Assembly (NCBI GenBank): GCA_016801885.1
Contig: CM028902.1
Coordinates: forward strand, 1,302,001-1,366,000
Length of the DNA: 64,000 bases
Reading direction: 5' to 3'
DNA from: Toxotes chatareus
Lineage: Eukaryota; Chordata; Actinopteri; Toxotidae
Shown here: positions 11,201 to 26,200 of the stretch, one piece after another
Layout of the letters: every line of letters starts with the position of its first letter
Numbering within the stretch: position 1 is the stretch's first letter
Program-made: the position numbers and the translations under genes
The notes under the pieces: model-generated
What the model was told of the DNA's origin: nothing
Databases searched by the model: none
The model's input: only the letters and a program-made list of their open reading frames with translations

Positions 11201-14200
11201 GAATGAGTAGGGTTGCTTCCCTGCAGGAAGGGGGGGGGGCCGTGATGAAAATATTCATCAGCTTCATCAATAGGTCCTCTGTGTATGTACATCAGTCTCT
11301 GTGGGGACATTTTTGGATAGTGAGGACATTTGGTTCAGTTTTCAAAAGACAGTTTGAGGGTTTTACAGTCCAATCACATTCATCTCTCCAGCCAAAATTC
11401 CCTGGGGAATATTTGTTTTGTGGCTTGTTCAATAAACTAATGTTCAGGACAAGACGTGTGCTCGTGGTTTTTAGTTAGATAAGAAGGAGACTTCAGCAGG
11501 AAAGTTGAATCCATCTAACGCAAAGACAAGCGGCACCATCATGAAACCACAAACATGAATGTGTGTATAGGTGTGTGTGTGTGTGCTGACCTCCACAGCG
11601 TGGGCGTACTTCTCCAGCTTGTCGTCGATGTTGGACAACAGGACGAGAGGCTGCGTCTTCTTAAAGCTGTTACTGATACAAACAAATGAAATAACAAATG
11701 AAACCAGTTAAAACCAGAGACGCAGAATCAGATAAGCGATCAGTACTAAGCTGTTCACTGTGATAACGTCACAAACTTAGGTCATTCTGAAGTGATAAAA
11801 CTCCTTCTCTCACCACACACAAATTAAAATATTAGATTTTTATTCATTACTCTTAAAATGAACTTTCTGAACGAAACTAAATCAGGACTGTGGTCGTCAG
11901 ACTCAGGTCTATGCTGATCGAGTTGTCGTAACATTTCAGACATGTCCCAAACAACAAAGCTGATCTGAGCTCGGTGATAAATGAAAAGGTATTGTCATGC
12001 TCTCTCAGTTTCTCTCTGCCTCCCCAGTTTTACACAGACCGGCACATGTGGACTCCAGGAGCCCTGACGCTGACTCAGATCTGGGTTTGTGGGTAAATTG
12101 ATGAAGGTTTATCTGAAATGTTTTTTGTCTCAGTCTCTGTAGATCCTGCAGGGTTTCATTCTTTCATCCAGCTGTCCAAACTCAACCTCCACCGTCATCG
12201 TCCCCCATCGTCCCCTCCTCCCCCACACTTCTTTATTTTACAGCTCCAGATCGGAGTTGTGCTGCTGCATGAGGTCATTCCTTCACTCAGGGGGGCGGAA
12301 ACCTCGTTCATCTTCTGAACTGTTGCCTTCAACACGTCTGAAGCGCTGCAGCTCTGTGACGCCCGCTTTTTAAAGGAGGTTTACACCTAATGATGTCATG
12401 ACTGATGGAGGGAAAGAGCAGCTGAAATGATTGATGATGGTTTTGAGTTTTACCTCCAGCAATATGGAGATGAAGTTTCCGTGTATCAGTCTGTCAATTA
12501 GGTGTATTTCAGTCAGTCGCCAGGAAATTCAGTGTGAGAGACCGGCTGGTGAAGATAGTGAAGCATTTGGCAGCTAAACAGCCAGATGTTTCCCTCAGGA
12601 GTTGGTAGAGACCAAACACAGAGCTAAGAGAGAGGGAACACTGGACTTACATTCACAAACACCTGCTGGATGTGGAAATAAGCAACCGTTTGCTAACAAG
12701 TTCACCTTATCAGCTTAAAAGGTGATGATATGTTGATGTTGTGTTCACAGCTTGTTTCTGCTGCCGACGATGTGCCACCACTTACTGCAGGTTTAAGTGA
12801 AAAAGCTCCGGAAAACTTGTATTTGTGCAGCTCGATGCTGAGAAGCACCAATGCTGCAGAGTCAAAGGTTCAGCCTGCCGGCATCCCGCCTCCTCTGAAC
12901 ATCGGCCCTGTTCCTGGCACAGTCATTTTAAAATAAAAGCATCCACACAGAGGCTTCACTCCTGCTGAGAGCTCCTCAGAGCTGATAACTCCCTGCTGCA
13001 GACTGCCTGGAGCCGCCATACCTCACCAACCACCGGAGAAAACACAGCCGCCTGCATCTGGACGGAGTTAAGCAGAGCCATAAATCACAGCCGAGGAGGG
13101 TGATGCACTGAGAGAGGTGGAGAGGTCACCTCTGACCCTCTTCATCAGTGTTTACCTTCAGACAGCAGAGGGTTAAACTCTGAGTGAAGAGAAGAGGCTG
13201 AAAGTTCACTCGTGCAGAAATGATTAGTTTGTAAAGAGTCAATCGATTTTCAATTTTCAGTCATTTATCATTCTGAATAATTTAAATGCCTCAGTCATGA
13301 ACAGTGTTTGGTCTTTGCCCCATTCTGAGTCTTCAGGTTGTAGTTTGGAGTGTACGGTGGCCTGTAGGGACAGTTTAACCAAAGCAACAAACTACAGAAA
13401 GAGAGAAAAGGCAGAGGTTGGCTGGACCGAGCGCTCAGATCGGCATACGGTGAGAAAAGGCGATTACAACACACAAAATGCTACGTGAGTGATTACAACA
13501 CGTGTGTCTCACCGCCATTAAACACTAACATCTGGTTCTACATGTTCCTGGACTCATTATTAAGTTTGTCTGTCAACAACAACAACGATTAGCCATAACT
13601 GGAGTCTCGATCACCCGGTGGTGGCATTAGTGGATGAAAACTCGGTGGTGTGATCCACTGCCTCACACATGTAAACAAACAAGTCACTTTAGTCACTTTA
13701 AGTTACTGTGTGTTTTATGTTTTTTTTACTGTTTTTTTGTTGTTTATTTGCAGAAGCTGCCTGTGTGTATGTCATTCATTTTCTTTTCTCTCAGAAGGTT
13801 TGAACTCCGGCTGCATGACAGCAACTAATTTACTGAGATTTGTTGTGAAGATCATAAAGTTTCCATAGATGCCAAACATGTCGGCCTGCTTCTAAAACAT
13901 CCAGAACATTCCCATTGGATGGAAGAGTTTTAAAACGATCACTGATGCTTTAAAACTGATCAGGAGTTGATCGCTGATCAGGATGTTCACCTTTTCTTCA
14001 GCGAGCGGTTCAGGGACTCCGTTCTCTCTGTGATCTGAAAAAGAAGAAGAAGTCTGAGGTCATTTTTCTGACGGACTCAGTTCAGATGTGTATTAATTGC
14101 AGCTCGGCTCTGCGTTCGCCCACAGACCGCCACAACTCTGTCTAAGCCAAACAGAGCTAGGTCTGCTGGCCTTCATCAAGCTGCACACCACTCGCTCTGA

Positions 14201-17200
14201 AGGCATGAGCAGAGGATGATGGGAATGTCCCTGAAGAACACAAGACTGATTTGTATTGTGTATTTGTTAATGAAAATAACTGTTTACTGAAACAGAAGTT
14301 TAAATGCAGGATGTTTGTGTGTTGTGAGTTTTACTGACGGAAAGGATCAGAAAACTTCCTCCACCATGAAAAGACCAACGGTCCTTTCACTGCTTTTAAT
14401 TTCCTCTGTCAGCAGCAGAGGCCTGATGTTCAGGACAGGATCAGTGTTTTCTCTGACCTCAGAGGTCAAACATCAAAGTCAGAATCACTGCTCAGCATGA
14501 ACACACACACACACACACACCCCTGTGATAGAACAGTGAAGCCTCATACACACACTTTGTTTTTTGACCCTGACTGACTGTAAATGAAAATCAGAGAGAG
14601 GAAGGTTTTATTTGTACATTTCAGTGTAAATAAAGTTCTACAGTTCTTTGTCACTGGGTTTGTGAGCGTGTTTGTTCTACACAAGCCAATCTGTAACCTG
14701 CACTGGTCAATGTGACTGGTTAATGGATGACCGTGTCGAAGGACAGTACACCCAAAACACAGTAAAACTTTTCTTTTCCAGACAGGCTTTGTGTGAAGTT
14801 ATCATCTGTGGATCAACCCAACACGTCAGAGCCCAGCAGAATTCACAGCATCCTGTCCCTCTCCTCATTTTCACACTGTCCCTTAGTGTTTACACCACGA
14901 GCAGCAGCTTCAGTTTTATTACTCATCATCTTTGCTTTCACTTCATGGTCACTAATTCTACCTGAGGAGCCAAAATTAGAGCTCAAATCACTTTCCCAAA
15001 ATCTGTTTTGATTAAAGTTGCATGTTAAAGCATGTGATCTGCAAGTGTTATTTACCTTGTGTGTGGGAGCTTTTGGACTGAAGGGACTGAACATCTCGTC
15101 CCCGTCTACGCTGGACGTGCTCATGCTCTTCATCCTCTCTGTGGCCTCCATCCTCCTCCTCTCGATGTCTTCCTTCATCTGTCTCCTGTCCTCCTGGAGT
15201 CAGGCCACAAACACTGTTCAGCTCTATGTTTTCACAGAAGACTGCAGGCGTCTAATTAGCTCTGATAATTAGAATATAACTTTGTCTTATCCATTGTAAA
15301 ACCAAAATTATGAACCAAAAGAGACTAAAAAGCAACTTCCATCACATAGAACTCATTTGATCCATTGTTAATATAAGTATGGATTGGTTTTTATAGCCCA
15401 GCAGCTTCAAGGTCATGTTTAACAGGCCGCTGTGGCTCATAAATTCTGCTTTCACCTGTTTAGCAGCCAGTTTTGTTTTGTTTTTGTTTTTGTAAATGTG
15501 ATGTTTGTGTTATATTTCAGTTAAAGTAAACCCGTTTGATCGGTGGCTTTCCAAAAGCAGATGAGTCCCTGTTCTCATCACATGTAAGGCTTTTAATGAG
15601 GCGCGGTCACCTCCTCTTTGGCTAGCCGTTGCTGCTCCTCCCTCTGACGCTCCTCTTCCTTGCGGACTCTGCGTCTCTCCTCCCTCTCCTCTTCTTCAGC
15701 TCGTCCAGCTCCTGCTCGGCCTCAGCCTGTCGGTGTCTCGGCTGCTCTAGCTCCTGGCTCTCCTTCACCTGGAGGCTCCATCGGATCTTCTCCAGACTCT
15801 GCTCCGCCTCCAGGACGGCCTCCGCCTCCTCTGGCTCCGTGGCTTTGCTGTGCACCAGGAAAGCATTAAAAGTGAAAAAAAAACTTTCATGTCTGTCGAG
15901 GATCTGGACTGTCCACAGTCCAGACATGTGGACACTGTTGGACAGTGTTCTCTCAGAGTCTTTCTGAAAGTTGTGGCTGAATACTGGTTTTCTGTTATCT
16001 GCTCCTGTACTGACTGACAGAAATTAAACATTTGCCATTTTAATGAAGGCATGCATTCATTAAAGGTGAAGATAAATAAATAAAAGACACAACGCACCTG
16101 GTGGGTCTCTTCGTCTTGTTGCTGGTGTATGACGCCACCTCCTCGTTGGTTGCGTCTCCGCTGGCGTTGCTGTGTTTCGGCTCTTGGTGAAGGAAAACTT
16201 TTGATGTGTATGAGACTTTAACTTCTTTTCTTCTCTCCGCCTGCACACCAGAGGTGAAACTTTTATCATTTTGAGACAGACTGATGGTAAATGGCAGTGA
16301 GCGTATTTGAAGGAGGAAGTCAAGAATTGTCTTGTTTGATCTCGTATAACTTGAAACTTGACTTGGACTTGAGTTAAATTATTTTTCAAACCTGCAGATG
16401 ATCCTGTGACTTGATGACACAGAGAATGATGAGTTGTTGACTCGAGACTTGTCGAGTCTGACTTTTCTAGAATGATTTAAAACTCAGTGGTTTGGTGAAG
16501 TCTTACCTCTGTTTTTGGTCTCTGAATCTCCTCCCTCCTCCTGGTCATCACCTCCTCCCTCTTCCTCTTCTCCTCTTCCTCCTTCTCCTTCTCCCTCCTA
16601 GCCCTCTCCATTCGAGTCGCCTCCTCCTCCTGTTGCTTCCTCCTCTGCACCTCCATCTTGGCCCTGTCTATCTCTTCCTGCTCCTGTCCCTGCAGTTGGC
16701 TGGAGGACGTGACGGAGGCCTGAACAGTCTTTAGGGGTACAGCTTTGTTTATTGTGTCCTCCTCTTCGTCCTCGTCCTCCTCACCTCCCTGGCTGAGCTC
16801 CTGCAGGCGCTGCTGCCTCTGTCTCTCTCTACGCTGAGTCCAGTCGCTGAAGCCTTCATCCTCCTCCAGAGACGGAGAGCTGCTCGGCTTAAAGTCGCCA
16901 TCGTACCTGAGGAGAGACGAGAGGGGAAAGGACAGTGAGGACAGTGAGGACAGCTTATTGACAGGGTTTAACTGACGTGAAACAGCAGCAGGCGTCACAG
17001 GTTTCAAACCATGTTTGACAAAAACGCTGGAATTCACTCCCACCGGACATCCGAAACATCGACTCTGTCCCTCAGTTCAAATCCATGGCAGACTCAAAAC
17101 ACTCTGTATTTACATTGTCCCATTCGATACTCTGCTTGCTTTTATCTGTGTCTTTTGTATTTGCTTTATCTTTGTAAAGTGTCCTTGAGTGTTGAGAAAG

Positions 17201-20200
17201 GTGATTATGAAGTAAATGTATTATTATTATTATTATTAAAAACACAACCTCAACTCAGTTCTACTGTTTTTTGCACCTGCATCAGTCAGACCACGTGTCC
17301 AAGCTTTGTGTATCACATTCTGCTGAACTGAAATATGATGTAAAGACAGAACCAGCATCACAGGGCCAAAGATGAGGCACCTGCTGTCCTCACCTGTGTC
17401 CATTTTGAAGAGTACCCCTCGCTTTTCGTTAGCATGATTGAGACACCCTGTTCTGTTTATGGACTCAGTGATTTAATCCGTTAAAAGGCTTTAGTTTTTC
17501 CAAACCTGTCGTTTCCAGGTGGAGGTTTAATTTGTTTACTTTACTCTTGAAAAGCTTTTGGGACACGATCATTAGTCCTGAGCTAAGTCAGAGGTGATGC
17601 AGGTCTGATCTCTACTGTTGGAGCATATTTCAGTTTCTGTCCATCAAAAGGCATTAAATGATTTTTGTAACAAGGATTTCAGTGTCTCAGTAAACAGAGG
17701 CTTAGACCGGCTGCAGGGAGGCGCTCAGTGTGAGGACCAAGTCTGTCCAGGAAGGACAAATAACACTAAAATAACAAAATAATCTGGAATCATAACTAGC
17801 ATAGTTTAAGGAATTTCTAAAAATGGCCTGTATCAATCCTAAGGTTGGTCGATCCAACACTTCGGTCCATTGTAAAATATTCTGACAGCAGCAGTTTGTT
17901 CTCCCAGTTGAACATCTGAAACACATCAGTGAGAACACGTCTCCTCACTGAGAGACGCAGATTAAACAGAGCAGCGTAATTCATTTCTCCACTGATTAGC
18001 TTCTGTAATCACAGAGCCATTAGCAGCAGAGTGCGGCTGACGAATGAATGATTAGAGTCTGGTTCAGCTGAAATAACAACCAGTGAAAACAGGAAATGGA
18101 AACACATACCAGTAAGACTGAGAATTCTGGGATTGTTTTACATGTTTGCGCTGCCGAGTTTATTAATCACGTGACCTTCAAGTTCATATTATAACTGGCA
18201 ATGTTGTTTTTGTCAGATAAAAGATTACAGGGTGCTGGCTGAGAAAACCAAACCTCAGACTGTGAAACATAATTATTTGTATAATATAGCACTTTGTAAG
18301 CATTCAAAGGCAATGATGATGACATACAGTACTTTGAATGCATCAGTGGCGCATCAGTGTGTACTGAATTAAATAACTAATTTTATTTGTCAGCAGGAAG
18401 ACACAGTTTATCTGTCCCTTCCAAAGTTCGGTCAGGTTTAGGCACAATTACGCCTGGGTTAGAAAAAGATCATGATTTGGGTTAAAATAACTGCTTGGTT
18501 AAGGGTTAAGGGACAGTCATGATCATGGTTAAAAGAAACCAATGCTGACTGTTGGAAACAGGAAATGAACGGTGGTCTCCTGCGTCAAAGTCTGATGTTT
18601 TGCTGACCCATTGATCCTGATCCTGGATTTAGAGGCTGTATAATAACGTCCCCACTTCCTCCGTCAGTCCCATTGGACAAGAGTCATAATCATTGCTGCT
18701 GCTGCTGGAGGGCTTCAAAAACATGCTATTTTCAGGTGTTTCCTGATTATTTTATCCATTACTGATCAGTTCAGTATCGCTCACTCATCGGTTACTCTAG
18801 AGTCACTTTTCTACAACAGGTTAAAAAAAAGGAGTCAAGATATCTCTCAGGTCTCAGGTTTGGTGTTTGAATAAAAACCAAATGAGACAAAATGCAAAAC
18901 AGAAACAAACTTTTCTTCTTCTCCTTCTGCAGATTTCTGGAAACTTGGTTTCAAATGTGTTAAATTTGGACGGAAATTTCTTCATAAATGACATTCAATG
19001 ACCAAACATTAACCAAACCTGAACCAGACCAGATCCCAAAGCTTTACCAAAGAAACTGGACCCTCATTTGACCTTGAAATCTGATCCTTTGTCGGGTTGA
19101 GTTTGGGTCGGGTTTGGACGTCCGGTTCATTTCCAGTGTGACACACTCAGTCACATCAGATGCCAGATCTGAAGCTCTGGGTGGTTCAGTGTTGATTATG
19201 CTGTGCCTCCGTCTACACATGTCAAACAGCCACACAGCAGCAGACAGGATACTCGAATTCACTGTTAAAGGCAAATCTCTGAACTTAGATTTAGGAGCTG
19301 AATATTAACTAAGCATTAACTGATCGTTAGACAATTTTCCAACAATTAGCACAGTGTCTCCGTCTGTTCCCCCGCTGATTAAAAGTAATGAAAGTGTGTT
19401 TTGTGTTTCCAGGAGCTGGCAGAAAGGAATTCACCCAGCATTCCCCACATGATTAAGACACTTGGCCGGGCGGCGGAGTCCCTGCTGCATGATGGGAGAT
19501 CTCCCAGCAGCGGCCTTAACGAGCCGTCCTGTTTCTGTGTGTCGGCTGTTTGATTCCTGACGGGAATCAGTGGGTTGAGGTTCGGTTCTGGTCTCCTCAC
19601 AGTCACAGGATTTCTTTGGTTCGAAAATATATCTGAAGTTTCTGATAAAGTAAATAAAAAATAAACTTTTTCAAACCCAAACCATGATGTGGTTCACTTA
19701 CATTCCAGCAGTTATTCTATAATAGTACATATCTATACAGTTTAGATTGTTTTCATTTGATATTTTACTCAGTCCTTGTAACTGGACAGTTTGATTTTAG
19801 CAAAACCTGTAAAAACCTCTTGGGCAGAGGATTGATGTGGTGTCAGCCAACATCTGTATATTCAAACGTGGCCTCTGACCTTCCTAGAGGCAGGAAATCA
19901 TTTCAAAACAACATTACATCACCGCTGCCTCTTGGACAGAAAACCTTTCAATTACAGACGGCAGCAGTGGAGCTACCTCAGGTCGAGTAACCGCCGCCTG
20001 AAACCAGCTGAGCCTGTGATGTGACGAAGGAGAAGGTGTTGGAGGTGCAAGCTGTAATTAAGGGTCTGAAATTATAAGTCGGCTGAGACGCCACAAGCTT
20101 GGACATGGTGGTAGTTTCCCCTGGAGACGCTTTGTAGTAAACATTCTTTGGAGGTTGCGTGATGAAAAGGCAGCTGTGTGTCCGTCTTCACGTCAACACG

Positions 20201-23200
20201 ACGGGAGGGAAGAGGTTTGTTTGCTGCTTTTCCCAATGGAAACATTTGTTTTATGTAACCAGACATCCATGAAGGCCTGTAAACCAATGAGGGCACTGCG
20301 AGCCTCATGGAGGGAAACTGACGCTGCGGTATGTCGAGCTTTAAGTTTCACAGCTCGGAAACATGACGACAAGCGTTTAAACTCTGTTATCACCAGAAAA
20401 AATACAAAAAATACACTCACACAGTTACCAGCTTGTACAGGAAGTCGTTGGACATGAGGCAAGTGAGTGAATAATGTTCTGCACTTAATAACTTCCTGAG
20501 CTCTTCAGTTCCCACGATTACATGGACAAAGAATTCAGACACGTTTTGTTGTTAAATTTGAGTCTTTCAGGTTGAGACCAGGATCACATCGAGGAGGAGA
20601 AGTTTACAGATCAAATAAAGGATTCAATTCTTCTTTCTCTGTCATTTTAGGCTCATTTAATCTGTTTTTTTTTTTTGTTTTTGTTTTTTTCTTTTTCAGG
20701 TCAGTGTGGGCACCACATCGGCCAGTGATGACAGGTAAGGGGCTCCATTCAGGAAGCTGTAATGGTGCTAAGTCATGGTACTTAAAGGCCAAAAAATAAG
20801 CATTCAAGCATAAACTAATCAGTTCTATTCTATTCATGTGTGCTTATTAATCCAAGAGGAACATGGGACATCTGTTGGTTACCAAACATGTTAAAGGTGC
20901 TTATTATTATTTTATATTCTACATTTGACACAGTTTTGCTCTGTCTGTTCTTACATGTTCTCCTCTGTCGGCGTCTCGTTCTCCGGTGAGGACTCTCCGG
21001 GTGTTGAGCCGCTGTTTCTCCGGCGTAAAGCCTCTCGGGCTCTTCGGCGACGCTCCCGCTCCACCTCCTCTGCATCCTCGATGCTCCTCTGGGCCGTCAG
21101 CCTGGGGAGGAGAGAGGACACAGAGTGGTTCATAACGAGGGGGAAGTAACTGAAGGAAAGTCGGTACTGTTATAAGTTATTTTCATTTTCCTCCATGTTT
21201 CTGCAAATAAATATCCTGAGCACAGGTTAAATTATTCTGTTGTTTGATAACCAGGGTTGCATTAATGATCTTAATGATCGATGAACCTGACAATTGTGAA
21301 CAGTTCAAAAAAGTGAACAAATTCAAAATTCACAAAATATTAAATATTCAATCAAAAACAGAGAAAAGCAGCAAAAAAAAAAACACATTTAAGAAGCTGG
21401 AATCCACAATCGATTGATCACTTACCAATACAGAGTGGATTCACTTTCTATTGATTGAATGATCAATCAACTAACTGTTTCAGCTCAATTGATGATAATT
21501 TGTCTACAGCATGTAAAAGCAGTTGTTCTTCAACTTGATGACACAACTTTAAAAAGGAAAACCATCATGATGAAATGAGTGGACTCAGTGACAATCCCCA
21601 GAAACGGAGATACAAAATAAAAAGAAAATAAAATCATTTAAACACAGACTTTTAGATGTGATGATTTTTTATGATATTTGGCTCCTTCTTCAAGGAACTA
21701 TAAAACCTCAAACGAGAAACAAGGCAGGTTAAGTAACAAAGACGACACAGATTCCTGATTCCTGAACAAAGAGTCTGTTAAATCATGAGTAGGCTGAGAT
21801 CCGGCCAGAAGAACATCTGCCGGGCCTCGGAAGAGCAACGACACCGGCTGTTTATCTGCAGGGTAAACACACGTGCTCTTCACCTCGTGTCAGCTTGACA
21901 TCACTGTATTTATTACAAACACTGTTAATCTTTATTTATCCACAGACGACGAGCCAAACGTGAACACGCCCTGATTTACTCTGACACCGAGCGCTTTAAT
22001 CCCACAGCCTCGCCTCAGCTGTGGGCGTTGAAGTGAAACAGAGAGCTTCTTATTCGTTCTGTGGTTTATTTTAGAATCTGCATCAGAAAATGAGAAGATG
22101 ACTTTTGGGATCTAAGATCATTTTTGGGTTGGGTCAAATATTTTCTGGGCGGTGCCGTCAGATTGGATGGTTTTCTGCCGAGATGGAAGGTAAAATTTGT
22201 TTGGGGCAGGTTGTGACAAAATGTCCATGTATAGTCCAATAAATCATCAGCAAATCCAGAGCTTCAGGATCCAGATTATCCATGTTAGGCTCAGTGAAGC
22301 CAGAAAACCCCAAGAGAGTCAGACTAAGTCAAACTGGCTTGGAGGTCCAGGCCCCTGGTCTGTGTTGATGTTTATCCTATTCCAGCCTCAGAGGGAAAGT
22401 CCGGAGGACTAACAGGGCAATAAGCTCCATGTGGCTGCTCAGTGTCAAGTTACTAAACTCACATTTGGCTTCTGGGTCACTAATAGATCCTTAATGGCTC
22501 CCAGCTTCCATCTGGTCCTCCATACTCCACTTTCTTTCTCAGAGGGATGGATGTCGATGGGACTCGCTGTGACCTCTGACCCTTAGCATCATCACAGATA
22601 AAGCTTTTGTCTCTGAACCTCCTCAAAGAGTCCTCCTCTGACTCCTTGGTAGTTTACATCAGCAGAAGCTGGTCTTTGTTCCCAGTTCTGGTTTGGTTTT
22701 GCATGATCCGAGAGAGAAACCTGTAAAGAGCCACAGTTCACTCCCTCTAACTTTATACCTGCCGCCTCACGTGCCACCTGTGCTCTGTTTAAACATGATC
22801 TCCGGCCACGAACGTTTGACCTGAGCTGTGGACAGACATTCAGAGGTCTGGAACCACGAAACAGATAAGCTCTACACTCGTCACCATCAGATTCACTTCC
22901 CCCTCCATTTTTCTTCCTTTTCTCTCTGTTCTTCCTGTCGGCAGGCGAGGACGAGCAGAGAGGAAGTGAGTGAAGGGACAGAGGTGGAGAGGCCGGTGAA
23001 CAGCTGTATGTGGGTCAGCTGGGTGTTTCACTGATGTGACCCAGAAAACTCTGATAGATGCTGGGTGGAGGAAAGAGGAAGCTCAGGACCAACAGTGTTT
23101 GTCTTCGAAATGTGGCAGATAGGAAGTGGTCAGTGTGTCAGGATGGTTCATTCAGAGTTGGGTAGGTGGTTTTGAACTTTGCCTTTCAGTGAGGACATTT

Positions 23201-26200
23201 AGTGTCTCATTATCATCCAGAGACTGGTTCAGAAACTTTTCAACCCCAAATAAGAAGAAACATGTCCAGGACCCGTGTGAGTCCTGACCGTGGAGCGTGG
23301 GTGGGGTGTGAAGACTGGCTCTGGTCGCTGGTTTGTCAGTTTGTTCTGTGTTGTCGGCAGTTCAGGTGTTGAAATCTGTTCGAGCTAAACTCTGCCTCCT
23401 GGTTACGCCTCCTCTCTGTAATCAGCGCTGTGGGATTCTGTCATACCTGGCACCGGCTCAAACATCTGATTCGGACTAAATGATTAATCCCCTCTGAGTG
23501 ATTTTAAAGTACCGGGATTACCGGCAGCTTTACTTCCTCCCTCTCATCCTGTGTTTTATCAAAACCAAATCTTTTTTTTTCTCTCGCTCATGTCATCTAA
23601 TCATCGCAGCAGGGCAGACATCATCCCCCTTCTCCAAAGCCTCGCTCAAAGCACAGAACCGGTCTGCACTGTGTCTTCAGAGTCCTGAGTTTGTTGTTTT
23701 TCTCTGTAAACTGACACCAGAGGCGAGACAGAGCATGCTGCCGCAAGTGCCCTTCAGCCCTGGAGCTTCAGCTTGTGAGAGAACCAATCAGCATGAGGGA
23801 GCAGACAGGTGCAAGTAAAAGTGAGGAAAGTGATTAAATTAAATATAGGAACAGGGATGTTCTTTAAAAAAAAGTCTTTGAATATCATAACAATATATAA
23901 AAAATTGTATTTCAAGTGGATTTTTGGAGGGAAAGGATTCAACTTATTTCGTGTTATTTCATGTCTGTTGTCACTTCCAGGATTCAATGCTTTTCTTTGT
24001 CTTATATGAAAATGTGCTGCTAGTTGCACATCCTGGGCCAATCTCTATACAGGACGCAGGGAAGACAGACTAATATCCATCTTATCATCTGACTCTGGAG
24101 AATATGACAAAGAAAAGGAAAAATAATATCCCAAAATGTTAGACTGTTTCTTTCAGTAACAAACAGTTCTCCAGTGTTTTGGAGATGCAACTGGTTGCTA
24201 ACAGATCTGTGGCTTCAAAAACAAGCCTTCCGATCTGTGATCACAAAAATTAGAAACAACCAACAGCGACAACCAGAAACACGACACACAAGGCCACAAA
24301 CCAGATGAAAGCTCCACCACCTGCCAGCGGAGCCACTAAACCACACAGCGTTGGTTTCTGTCTGCACTTGTCCAGGCTTTAGCGTTATTGTCCGGGCAAC
24401 ATTTCACCTGAACGGGAGCGGCAGAGGTTCTCCTCTGTTCAAAGTATTAAACCCTCACCTGCTCTGCTGTGAGCACACATGCTGTCAACGGCTGGATGAC
24501 TCGGTTGAATGACACAATAATAGCACGGTTCCCTTTCAGCCTGAAAGCCAGCCAGGCTCCGCGGGACAGAGGAGGACGGTGGGAAGACGTTTGTGAGATG
24601 AAGTCACTGTTGTGTTGAAACAAGTCAGGGCAGCGGAGGGCACTGAATCACTCTGACACAACAACAAAAAGACGCCACTTCCCAGAAAAAAAGACTCACT
24701 GGAGTCACCAGACGAGTTGTGAAGAAGGAGCCGGGGGCTTCACCCGGGGGCTGATCCGTCACAGCTGCTGCTCCTGGCCAGGAGGTCACTCCGAGTTTAC
24801 TTTTAAAAAGGGGTGCAATGAAGAATTTCTTTCATTCTGAGAAACATTACATTTGGCCATCTTCCCTATGTCGTCCTAGTCCTCACCAGCAAAGGGCAAA
24901 TCTTGCACTGGCTGAGATGGAAAGAAGAGAGACAGGACTTATGGGACTTTAAATGGACTCATGAGGCTGCCTGATAGTAGCCAGACACCCATGTTAGGAA
25001 AACTGCTGACTTACAGAAGACTGAGGTGGAGCCTGAAGTTTTATTTATTATTTTCACCTTTGCATTGTCTTAAATAAATCCCTTTTCTTCCATTATCTCT
25101 TCCGCCTTCTCTCCTCGACATATACAAGCTGGAGCAGAGCCGACTATGCCGACGATCAGCCACACTCCTCTGACAGCCTGAGCCTGATCAAATGCACCAG
25201 AGCATCATTTGTTTTTTGTTTTTTTGTTTTTTTTTTATTTATGTTACTTTGCAGGGTGGACACAAACTGCCTGAGTCCTGGACACTTCAGACACCAGCTG
25301 CCATGACCACAAGCCCAACAACCCCCCCCACCCCCGAGACCTACAGCAGACAGTAGCCACCATGTTATGGCTGCGTGTCTGGGTCCATGCCCCCATGCAG
25401 AGCACAAATGCACCACTGATCCCTGAGGTCTGGGAACCCTGCAGGTGTGTTTGCACTCAGGATTTTACTGGAGGACTGAGAAGAAACCTGTAGCCAGAAA
25501 GATCTGAAAAACAAGAATCAGCCAGAAAAGCTTCATCCTACAGGACAAGGAATGATTCAGAGATTCTGGATCAAAAGACGCTAAAGAGAATCAAACGAGT
25601 GCAGCATCGGATATGAGAATACAGAACCTCCCTGTGTTGGTCCAATGTGAACCTAAACCAAAATCCAAAAAAGCAGCGAGGGCATCTTTCTCTTAAACCT
25701 AGCATCAGATTTCATCTGAAGCTCTATTTTGTCTTTAAAATGGCCAAAAGTGACAAACAGCAGAAAACGTGGCAGCAAAGGTGAAGAGGTCAGAGCTCTG
25801 AAAGTTTTCCTGACGCCTGAGAAGCTGGGAAAGTTTTCACCAAAGAACACTGGTACATGTCAGGGCAGATACGTCTGATTTATTTCATGCCCTCAATTTA
25901 CTTAACCTGACCCTACAAATGGACAGTTGCTGGCCTTGCATTACTAAATCATGCAGTCAGATTATGTAAATCGCCCTACAAACACAAAGAAGCCCTGAGG
26001 CTGAGCTACTATGGCCAGAGTCCTCAGTTCTTATTGTCTGCATGTAGGCGCTACCTGGTGTACCATCACAGTCCAGCTTCAGGGGACATCAGTTTTAACA
26101 GCACGTCCTGGTCCTGAAGTCGATGTTGACGAGGTCAAACAGATAAAAACCGTCATCTGCTTGCACAGATATGACCCCCTGGAAAAACTGTGCTCTGTTT

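Noticed and set aside
15629..15967. + strand frame opposite lsp1 exon 5 rich in Leu and Ser
   Set aside because: The antisense shadow of the Glu/Arg/Lys helix of lsp1.
20701..20735. exon-like segment on the + strand after a long T tract, followed by GTAAGG
   Set aside because: Inside lsp1 intron 1 on the opposite strand, with no partner exons and no conserved peptide; probably chance splice-like words.
22945..22970. short segment between GGCAG and GTGAGT on the + strand
   Set aside because: Too short, opposite to lsp1, and without neighbours; chance occurrence.
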